From assembly GCA_021775385.1 (NCBI GenBank), contig JAJFHW010000243.1, positions 1 through 16,512 of the forward strand: a DNA stretch of 16,512 nucleotides. Reading direction: 5' to 3'. Position 1 is the stretch's first letter. Every line of letters begins with the position of its first letter. The notes under the pieces were generated by a model that saw only the letters and a list, made by a program, of their open reading frames with translations, did not search any database and was not told the origin of the DNA. Source of the DNA: Hyphomicrobiales bacterium. Its GTDB lineage: Bacteria > Pseudomonadota > Alphaproteobacteria > Rhizobiales > HXMU1428-3. Shown here in pieces: positions 7,168-13,437 of this stretch. The position numbers and the translations under genes are program-made.

Positions 7168-9249
7168 ATGAGTTTTGATTTATATCCTTATAAAATTAGA
7201 CTGAAGTTATTTCAGGACTTTTGCTCATCAATTTTCCCAAAGATTAGTGTTCTACGTATACCCGCTAAAGGTTTTACTCTTTTAAGCCTGACACTCTTAA
7301 GTTTAACAGCGGCAGCTTTATTCATTTTTACTGTTGTTTTTTCTAATCCCTTATCAGCTTCAAAAGCGGGAATTAAAGCGAATGGTTTTTATTCTTTAAC
7401 TTCACCGATCATGATTAGCGCAGCACCTAAAGTTATTATCACTGAGGGCAAACTTCGTTTGTTTGATGGTAGTGTGATAAAAAACAAAGCGTCCCTTTTG
7501 GGAGGGCTTCCCTTTAATTGGACAGATTTGTTTATTGCAAAAAAACTTACACATATTCAACTTACCGAGGCAAAAATTTCCATAGACTTCAGAGGTGCTG
7601 ACGGTGCAATTGACAAAAAACTAGAACCACATGGCACCAGTCAATTGCTCCGCTCTGCTCTTGAAGCAAGTGAACTGGAACATATTCAAATTTCGAATTC
7701 AAAGGTGACAGTTTTTAGAGACTTTACAAAACCTCTTCATATTACACTTAATCAAAGTCAATTTGACGTTGACTTGGGAGATCATGAAATTGAAGGGGCC
7801 GGTCAATTAAAACTTAAAGATAAAGTTACAGAATTTTCAATAAACCATGACTTCTCTCTTAAAAACAAAAAAGGTATTGTTCTTAACAAAATCAACCTTT
7901 CACTTAAGAATGATGATTTCATTTCAAACTTTGACGGTGTTCTTGAAGGTCGTGTGGGACTTCATCTTAAAGGCACAGCTGCGGTAGAAATTGCTGATAT
8001 TAATCTGTCTAAATCATCACTTATACAATCACAGACTTCTGAAACTATTCGTTTCATGGCCTCTGGCGATTTCATTTGGTCTGATAATGAAGGAACATTA
8101 TCGGATGGCCAATTTAAATTTGGGCGCAACCGGGCGAATGGCAGCCTTAGCTTAAAGCTTAGTCAGGCCAACCCTGAAATTGCTGGAACACTAGCTTTTA
8201 AAACTCTTGATTTTTCTGAATTTCATACGTTAAAGAGACGTACCCAAAAGGATTTAAAGCCAAAAGAAAAATCATCTGAAGATCATTCACTTATCAACTC
8301 AATTAATCTTATCACCCCGCTTATTCGAAACTATGATGCTGATATCCGCCTTTCAGCAGATCAAATAAAACTTCAGGATTGGTTGATCGATGATGCTGGT
8401 TTCAGTGTTTTTCAAAAAAACGGTGAGTTACTTATTGATATGGCAGGACTTGGTTTATTAGGTGGCACAGCAACTGGCCTTATTAAAATTGATACTACCT
8501 CTCCAAAGCCTCGCTGGCATATTAATTCTGGTTTTAAAAATATTGATTTATCTGAATTGAAAAGTGTTCTTCCGTCTCATACCTTTTTTAATGGCATTGG
8601 TCATTTAAAGCTTAAGCTGACAAGTTTTGGCGATAAGGGTGAGGAAATTTATGAGAATATGTCTGGGTCTCTTAATTTTACTCTTCCAAAGGGCGGTAAG
8701 GTCGCGCTGGATTTAAACCAATTTATTGGTGAGCAGGAAAAAAATTCAGAACAAACTTTAAAGAATTTAAAAACTGGCGAAAGCTCGTTTCAATTTTTGA
8801 ATAGTTTTGCGCATTTTGCCAAGGGCTCCGTGATCTTTGATCACTTTATGCTTTCCACCCAAAAATATGACTTTACTGGGAATGGTTTTTTGAACTTGAA
8901 ATCTCAGGCCTTGAATTGGCATATAGCTAGCTGGGAGACGACTACACATCCTGAAAGCTCTGATTTATCTGAAACATCTCTGGATGAGAAAGCTGACGCT
9001 CCTACTTCAAAACATGACGGGCAGGATGGAAAACAAACCAATAACCAAGAAAAGACCGCAGATCATTTAAACAAAACGCCTATTTTACTGACCTGTAGTC
9101 ATGTAAAAGGGTTTTGGGATGCATTGAGTTTTGAGAAATACACCGCTTTGCACCTTTCTCTTTTAAATAGGGCTTGTCCGGCTTTTTATCATTATGATCA
9201 GTTGAAAACAAAAGATCACCCCATTGTTCATTCAAATAATGCAAGGTAA
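7168..9249 (+). CDS. AsmA-like family protein, inner-membrane anchored
   Basis: A 693-residue protein with one membrane helix at about 35-58 and a long periplasmic body of alternating beta-strand-like segments. Its C-terminal half has the look of the AsmA C-terminal domain: GLGLLGGTATGLIKIDTTSPKPRWHINSGFKNIDLSEL, then GIGHLKLKLTSFG and MSGSLNFTLPKGGKVALDLNQF (about 427-519). AsmA-like proteins are linked to outer-membrane assembly and, in the TamB/YhdP group, to bridge-like phospholipid transport; the role here is inference. The last 100 residues are hydrophilic (Asp/Lys/Gln-rich) with two cysteines and are not family-typical. No strong Shine-Dalgarno precedes ATG 7168; GAG lies nine bases upstream, and a five-codon frame (7154-7171) overlaps the start. 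The binding-protein gene follows after 58 bases, so the two are probably co-transcribed. Confidence 0.78.
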   Translation: MSFDLYPYKIRLKLFQDFCSSIFPKISVLRIPAKGFTLLSLTLLSLTAAALFIFTVVFSNPLSASKAGIKANGFYSLTSPIMISAAPKVIITEGKLRLFDGSVIKNKASLLGGLPFNWTDLFIAKKLTHIQLTEAKISIDFRGADGAIDKKLEPHGTSQLLRSALEASELEHIQISNSKVTVFRDFTKPLHITLNQSQFDVDLGDHEIEGAGQLKLKDKVTEFSINHDFSLKNKKGIVLNKINLSLKNDDFISNFDGVLEGRVGLHLKGTAAVEIADINLSKSSLIQSQTSETIRFMASGDFIWSDNEGTLSDGQFKFGRNRANGSLSLKLSQANPEIAGTLAFKTLDFSEFHTLKRRTQKDLKPKEKSSEDHSLINSINLITPLIRNYDADIRLSADQIKLQDWLIDDAGFSVFQKNGELLIDMAGLGLLGGTATGLIKIDTTSPKPRWHINSGFKNIDLSELKSVLPSHTFFNGIGHLKLKLTSFGDKGEEIYENMSGSLNFTLPKGGKVALDLNQFIGEQEKNSEQTLKNLKTGESSFQFLNSFAHFAKGSVIFDHFMLSTQKYDFTGNGFLNLKSQALNWHIASWETTTHPESSDLSETSLDEKADAPTSKHDGQDGKQTNNQEKTADHLNKTPILLTCSHVKGFWDALSFEKYTALHLSLLNRACPAFYHYDQLKTKDHPIVHSNNAR

Positions 9250-9261
9250 GACTGGCAGACG

Positions 9262-9280
9262 ATGCAGAGTTAACTTGCAT
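9262..9280 (+). other. Inverted repeat between the AsmA-like and binding-protein genes
   Basis: ATGCA-AGTTAACT-TGCAT forms a near-perfect palindrome with a single unpaired G on the left arm. It sits 27 bases upstream of the next start codon, where it could be an operator or a small intercistronic RNA hairpin. Confidence 0.35.
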
Positions 9281-9294
9281 AGATAGATTTTAAT

Positions 9295-9300
9295 AGGAGA
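9295..9300 (+). promoter_or_regulatory. Strong ribosome binding site of the binding-protein gene
   Basis: AGGAGA lies seven bases before ATG 9308. It is the clearest Shine-Dalgarno in the window and implies strong independent translation of the second gene of this pair. Confidence 0.75.
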
Positions 9301-9307
9301 TGTCAAC

Positions 9308-10498
9308 ATGTTCAACAAAGTCGCGGGTAAAGCCTCACGCTTTAATTATTATATAAAGGGTGCGACTTCAGCTTCAGGCACTTTTGGTGTTTGTTTGTTT
9401 GCCACTCTGTTGTGTGTATCCCCTTCATATGCTGAGACATCATCACAATTAAAAATTTCAACCTGGGATGGCGCTTATAAAATTTCGCAAGAAAAGGCGT
9501 TTTTTGATCCTTTTTCTGAAAAAACAGGTACAAAGATTAATGTCTCCACGCATAAAAAGCCATTAGAGCTTCTCAAACAATGGAAAGAGAGTGGGGGCAA
9601 AAGTCATGACTTGATTGACCTTTCTTCATTTGAAGCCGAGCAAGCTTGTGATGCAGGTTATCTTCTCTCACTCAACGAGGAAGCAATCGCGAAAGGTACA
9701 AACAGCGAGAAAATTGAAGCTGATTTTCTGTCGAACAGTTTGATTGATTGTGCTGTGCCTTCCGTAGCATGGTCTGCCTTAATGGTTGTTAAAAATGGAG
9801 AATTCAAGAAAAAGAAACCACGCAGCTGGACAGACTTTTTTAATCTTAAGAAATTTCCTGGCAAGCGAAGTATGAAAAAATCTGCCCGCTATAGTCTAGA
9901 GACAGCGTTATTAGCTAGTGGTGTTAAAGCTGAAGACCTCTATTACAACCTCAGCACCGTTGAAGGGCAAAAACGAGCTTTTAAAAAATTGTCCTCTTTA
10001 AAAGATAATATTGTTTGGTGGGAAACTAGCAATGATGCCATCAGCAATTTAAAAAAGTCAGACACTGTAATGGGCGTTGCTTTTAATGGACGGTTGTTTA
10101 ACTCGATTATTGGTGACGGGCTTGATGTTACATTAATTTGGCAAGGACAACTCTATGACCTTGATTATTGGGCTATACCTAGCAATTCGAAAAATAGACC
10201 GGCCGCTCTTGCGTTTATAAACTTTGCTACGGCTCCTAAACAACTCGCTGAACAAAGCAAGTGGATGCCTTACGGCCCGATGCGTGTCTCATCCCTTAAA
10301 TTTATCGGCAAACATAATATTGCAAATATTCATATGGCTCCCTATTTGCCGACGACTAAAGCTCACTTCCAAAGAGCCATCAAATTTAATGAAGGTTTTT
10401 GGGAATCATCTAAGGGAAAAGAGCTGGAAGAGCGTTTTCAATCATGGCTTGGGGGCTCCCTCACCTGGCCAGATCAAAGTGAAAAACAGGCTAGATAA
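9308..10498 (+). CDS. PotD-like periplasmic binding protein of an ABC importer
   Basis: A 396-residue secreted solute-binding protein of the PotD/spermidine-putrescine type. A long signal peptide (hydrophobic core about 26-38) probably ends at SYA before ETSS (after residue 42). The mature protein starts with LKISTWDGAYKISQEKAFFDPFSEKTG, typical of the family; then DLIDLSSFEAEQACDAGYL, DCAVPSVAWSALMVV, PRSWTDFFNLKKFPGKRSM, and a hinge and second lobe with NIVWWETSNDAISNL, YDLDYWAIP and KWMPYGPMR. Polyamine, opine or amino-acid-derived ligands are known for relatives; the ligand here is not readable. There is no PotA, PotB or PotC neighbour, so it is an orphan binding protein. It follows the AsmA-like gene by 58 bases with its own strong ribosome binding site. 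A candidate terminator lies about 165 bases past the stop. Confidence 0.9.
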   Translation: MFNKVAGKASRFNYYIKGATSASGTFGVCLFATLLCVSPSYAETSSQLKISTWDGAYKISQEKAFFDPFSEKTGTKINVSTHKKPLELLKQWKESGGKSHDLIDLSSFEAEQACDAGYLLSLNEEAIAKGTNSEKIEADFLSNSLIDCAVPSVAWSALMVVKNGEFKKKKPRSWTDFFNLKKFPGKRSMKKSARYSLETALLASGVKAEDLYYNLSTVEGQKRAFKKLSSLKDNIVWWETSNDAISNLKKSDTVMGVAFNGRLFNSIIGDGLDVTLIWQGQLYDLDYWAIPSNSKNRPAALAFINFATAPKQLAEQSKWMPYGPMRVSSLKFIGKHNIANIHMAPYLPTTKAHFQRAIKFNEGFWESSKGKELEERFQSWLGGSLTWPDQSEKQAR

Positions 10499-10560
10499 TG
10501 AGCACGTTTTTTAATTTTTATTTTCTTCATTTTTGATGCCGCGTAAAAATTAACCCTAAG

Positions 10561-10616
10561 ATCTGCAGATGTTACAATATTGTCACAAAGTTTAAACCTC
10601 TGCAGATTGAACTTTG
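10561..10616. repeat. Cluster of nested palindromes after the binding-protein gene
   Basis: ATCTGCAGAT (10561-10570) is a perfect palindrome. The adjoining 16 bases (10571-10586) form an imperfect palindrome around ACAATATTGT. CTGCAGAT recurs at 10600-10607. CAAAGTT (10586-10592) pairs with AACTTTG (10610-10616), with GTTTAAAC (10590-10597) across its left arm. This density suggests regulator binding sites or a folded 3' trailer; no regulator is identified. Confidence 0.45.
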
Positions 10617-10662
10617 ATTTTTCTCACCTTTTATTAAGTTGTGGAAGAAGTTTTGATAAGCT

Positions 10663-10688
10663 TTACTGAACCCTGTTCAGTGGTTTTT
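10663..10688 (+). terminator. Candidate Rho-independent terminator of the binding-protein transcript
   Basis: ACTGAAC-CCT-GTTCAGT is a 7-bp perfect stem with a three-base loop, extendable by two T-G wobbles, followed directly by TTTTT. It lies about 165 bases past the stop codon and would end the AsmA-like/binding-protein transcript. Confidence 0.5.
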
Positions 10689-11002
10689 AGAAAATGTAAT
10701 TCGTTTAAAAATAACAATTTTTTTATCAAGCTATTTACTCAAAGTTTTGAAAATTTTTTAGTTCTCTTTATCTGAATTTGGTTTGTAATTGCGTTTTTAG
10801 TGTCAAGATTTTTGCTCCAGTTTTTTTACATGAAAATAAAATGAAGCAATCCTGATTTTTCCTCTTTCGTAGTTTTAAGAATATTTTTAATGTGTGATCT
10901 CCATTTGGCTGACTGACCTTTGTCGCCGTGGAATTAATGGGCCAAAGAGGGCCATTCATTGTTATGAATTTGATTTGAAATTCACATTACATTGAGTGGA
11001 TT

Positions 11003-11107
11003 CCAGATCGAGAAATAAACCTCTCAATCTGGAAACGAGAGCGTTATTTTATAACGCTCTTTAAAAGCGGGGTAAGCTGCCAGCATTCTATGCTGGCAGC
11101 TTTTTTT
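11003..11107 (+). ncRNA. Candidate structured small RNA: three hairpins ending in an intrinsic terminator
   Basis: Three stems follow one another on the plus strand. Stem 1 (11003-11032) pairs CCAGAT/ATCTGG and GAGA/TCTC around one mismatch, with an eight-base loop. Stem 2 (11038-11060) is a perfect 10-bp AGAGCGTTAT/ATAACGCTCT with a three-T loop. Stem 3 (11074-11102) is a perfect 13-bp GC-rich stem with loop TCT, followed by more T residues to 11107. No protein gene ends nearby: the previous stop is about 570 bases upstream and has its own terminator. An independent small RNA is therefore the simplest reading; an early-terminating leader for the gene at 11355 is the alternative. The 5' end is unknown because no good promoter is visible just upstream. 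I do not recognise the family. Confidence 0.6.
11074..11107 (+). terminator. Strong Rho-independent terminator
   Basis: A 13-bp perfect stem, AAGCTGCCAGCAT against ATGCTGGCAGCTT, closes on the loop TCT and runs straight into a T-tract ending at 11107. Read on the minus strand there is no T-tail, so it works for plus-strand transcription. It is the strongest terminator in the window. Confidence 0.88.
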
Positions 11108-11354
11108 AAGAGCTACACCTTTGGTTTATTATTGTGTTGCTTTTTATGACGCACCTTTAGAAATAATGCATAACCCTACTGAAATACCACATCTTTTTTA
11201 GATCCTCCCTTCAATTTCTTTTTAAAGGTTGCTACAGTCCTTTTAAGATTTTTATTTAGTACTAGTGCATGTCACTTTTTAATATTTTTGAACATGTGCT
11301 AATTGTTTAGTTAAGCGTGGAACAAATCACGCTTTAGCATCAGGGCGCGTGTTT
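11108..11354. other. Leader region of the large unknown gene
   Basis: These 247 bases hold no coding frame. A 7-bp perfect hairpin, AAGCGTG and CACGCTT with an eight-base loop (11313-11334), lies just before the ribosome binding site AGGG (11342-11345). The promoter of the next gene should be here, but no clear -35/-10 pair stands out. Confidence 0.5.
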
Positions 11355-13337
11355 ATGAGTTTGCCGGAGAAATTACTGGAAAAAGCTTTCTATTGGGGTC
11401 CGCTTTTTGTTGGTATTGTTAGTTTGATCGTTGGCGTGGTTTTTGTTCGCGCTGTTACAGATGTAGATGGTGAAATCCCTCTTGCTAAATTACAATTGAA
11501 TGGCTCCGAAATTTCCGTTGCTAATATCCAGAATAAAAGCCCTAGTAAAATTGCGCTGAAAGTAAAGAAACCAAATTATTTGCAACAAGAGCATTCTCAA
11601 AAACAAAAAGAAGATGATCTTTCTATTCAAACTCAAAAGAGCAAACAGTCAGCTTTAAGTTCAGCGATTACTCAAAAAAATCAAAAACAAGATATCGCGA
11701 CTAAAGATACCCAGAAAACTTTCGTAGAAAAAAAAGCACGTGAAGCCCAGATTGTTCGTGTTACTATTCCTCAGCTTGTCTCACTTCACAGCGCCCAGAT
11801 AGGGGCTAATGCCCCTCTTGCCATTTCAGGCTTAAGAGAAACTACTTTTCACCCTCTTCGTATTGGTTTTCGGCATACGGGTTCAGAGCTTGCCTATTGG
11901 GGGAAACTATCTCAATTTGGGTTAAAGAAATCCGTGGGTCGTGGCGGGTATATATCTGTGATGGCGCAGGCTGAAGTTCTAGGAAATAGAGGCCAGGATT
12001 TCATTGAAGGGCTCACTACCATTAAAGCACGAGCTATCCGGCCTTTAATTGTTCATTATAGTGAAAAGATAGGACAAGACTTTCTTGCCTCATATGATGG
12101 GCTTGAGCGTAGTGGGGAAAATGGTTCTCTTATTCAAACAATGTTCTTATCTGGACAAGGAGAGGAATTGGGAGCGCTAAGCGCAAATACTTCGAGTGGT
12201 CTTAGCTTAACAACTACGGGAAGTGAAAAACTTTTCAAAAAATTTAAGATTACGAAGTTTAGCCAAAACCTTGGTGAAGAAATTTCTTTAAAAAACCTGA
12301 AAGGTGTTAACCGAGCTGTTGTACATGCTGAACAAATGAAAATAGCAACACTTGCTTTGGCTGGTTCTGGCAAACTCTCTCTTAATGAGAAGAATACCAG
12401 ACTGGACAAATCTAATTTAGCTTGTTCGTCACGATTTTACGCAGCTTTACAAGAACTTCGTTCAACCAAAATTTCGTCAATTCGCAGTGTTGCTCGACCT
12501 ATTTCTAAGATAGATAAAACTCTTCCTGGTAAATGGATCTTTTCTCCACCAGCTTTTAAAACACGTAGTATCTGTAAAAAGTATAAATACAGAAAATCTC
12601 GTAAAAGAAGATGTGTGAAGTGGGGTAAATCGGTTGCGACTAACACTAGTTATACATCTGAAGAAAAAGATTATATTCTTGCTGCGCAAAAATTCATTAC
12701 AGGCAGAGGCCGGCACCCGATGGTCAAGCCTCGCTCTCCTAGTCACTGGGTCATCAATATTGTTGCTCAGAATTTAAATAGTTATTCCAGCCAAAAAACA
12801 CACCCAGCTCTGTGTACTGGTGCTTTAGGAATGGTTGACTATTTCGAAGGAAATTTAACCCGTTTTAAAAAACACATGACCAGCATTTTGACTTTGAACG
12901 AACAATCAAAAACACATATCCTAAATCAGGTATCGCGTTTAAATGCATCTATTAAAAGTCAGTCTTCCGTAGAAACCATTAGCGCTGAAATAGACTCTGT
13001 CACCCAGAACCAAAAAATACATATCAGCTCTTATGACCCACTGACTGTGAATGGGCAAGCTGTTGCAGCACTTTTTGGCGAAGATGTGGGGCTTGAGATT
13101 TTAAGCCGAGACGAATTCATTGACGCGCTAAAACTAACTCGTACTCTTATCACCTCTAGAAAGCCTCATATTCATGCCAGCACATATGCTCAATTTATAA
13201 GACTTGCTACTATTTTAGAAGCGAGTTACTACATCCAAAAATCACATGATAAATATAAGATGTTGGAGCAAAAGTTATTTGGTAGCTTAAGAGGCATACG
13301 GACGGCCCACACCAGCCATTGTAATTGTTCGAAGTAA
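11355..13337 (+). CDS. Large membrane-anchored protein of unknown function
   Basis: I do not recognise this 660-residue protein. One membrane helix near the N-terminus (about 13-33) would leave the rest on the periplasmic side if oriented N-in. Residues 60-130 are Gln/Lys/Ser-rich and probably disordered. About 134-340 look like a beta-rich folded domain (VTIPQLVSLHSAQIGANAPL, GRGGYISVMAQAEVLG). A strongly basic patch with Cys407 and Cys420 spans 402-426, including CKKYKYRKSRKRRC. A mainly helical C-terminal half includes HPALCTGALGMVDYFEGNLTRFKKHM (483-508) and ends in CNCSK. AGGG lies nine bases before ATG 11355, favouring it over GTG 11349. Codon and base use match the neighbours, so transfer is not indicated. 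A symporter-family gene follows after 100 bases, which suggests one operon and a possible envelope or transport-accessory role; that is inference. Confidence 0.78.
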   Translation: MSLPEKLLEKAFYWGPLFVGIVSLIVGVVFVRAVTDVDGEIPLAKLQLNGSEISVANIQNKSPSKIALKVKKPNYLQQEHSQKQKEDDLSIQTQKSKQSALSSAITQKNQKQDIATKDTQKTFVEKKAREAQIVRVTIPQLVSLHSAQIGANAPLAISGLRETTFHPLRIGFRHTGSELAYWGKLSQFGLKKSVGRGGYISVMAQAEVLGNRGQDFIEGLTTIKARAIRPLIVHYSEKIGQDFLASYDGLERSGENGSLIQTMFLSGQGEELGALSANTSSGLSLTTTGSEKLFKKFKITKFSQNLGEEISLKNLKGVNRAVVHAEQMKIATLALAGSGKLSLNEKNTRLDKSNLACSSRFYAALQELRSTKISSIRSVARPISKIDKTLPGKWIFSPPAFKTRSICKKYKYRKSRKRRCVKWGKSVATNTSYTSEEKDYILAAQKFITGRGRHPMVKPRSPSHWVINIVAQNLNSYSSQKTHPALCTGALGMVDYFEGNLTRFKKHMTSILTLNEQSKTHILNQVSRLNASIKSQSSVETISAEIDSVTQNQKIHISSYDPLTVNGQAVAALFGEDVGLEILSRDEFIDALKLTRTLITSRKPHIHASTYAQFIRLATILEASYYIQKSHDKYKMLEQKLFGSLRGIRTAHTSHCNCSK

Positions 13338-13351
13338 TTGCCCTAGCAATT
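13336..13351 (+). other. Hairpin overlapping the stop codon of the unknown gene
   Basis: AATTGC-CCTA-GCAATT is a 6-bp perfect stem whose left arm begins inside the TAA stop (13335-13337). The following TCTCTATCT is not a proper T-tail, so read-through into the symporter gene is likely. Confidence 0.45.
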
Positions 13352-13437
13352 TCTCTATCTGGGCTTAACACCTCTTCATTATATTCGTTCCGCTCTTTTA
13401 TTTGTTTTTATCAAACTATTTTCTGGACAATTTTAAT

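Larger units (their letters stand above)
10499..11002. other. AT-rich gene-free stretch before the structured RNA
   Basis: No convincing protein gene lies here on either strand. A minus-strand 63-codon frame (10768-10959) has no ribosome binding site and no recognisable composition. Apart from the palindrome cluster and the terminator, the sequence is mostly T-rich. A 7-pair hairpin with one mismatch (10936-10956) and a 13-codon frame (10938-10979) precede the structured RNA; neither has strong support as a gene. Confidence 0.55.

Noticed and set aside
4905..10498. FbpB permease plus PotD-like protein as one ferric-iron transporter
   Set aside because: The binding protein is PotD-type, not FbpA-type, the genes are separated by a terminator, 520 bases and an AsmA-like gene, and there is no ATPase.
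10768..10959. Minus-strand 63-codon frame in the 850-base gap
   Set aside because: No Shine-Dalgarno before its ATG and no recognisable domain; the AT-rich stretch gives such frames by chance.
11003..11107. tRNA, tmRNA or 6S RNA reading of the hairpin region
   Set aside because: No acceptor stem/T-loop signature, no tag-peptide frame and no long bulged rod; three simple stems plus a terminator do not fit these classes.
12134..12746. Overlapping minus-strand frames inside the unknown 660-residue gene
   Set aside because: The plus-strand frame is far longer, has a ribosome binding site and a coherent membrane-anchored layout; the minus frames are short and overlap one another.
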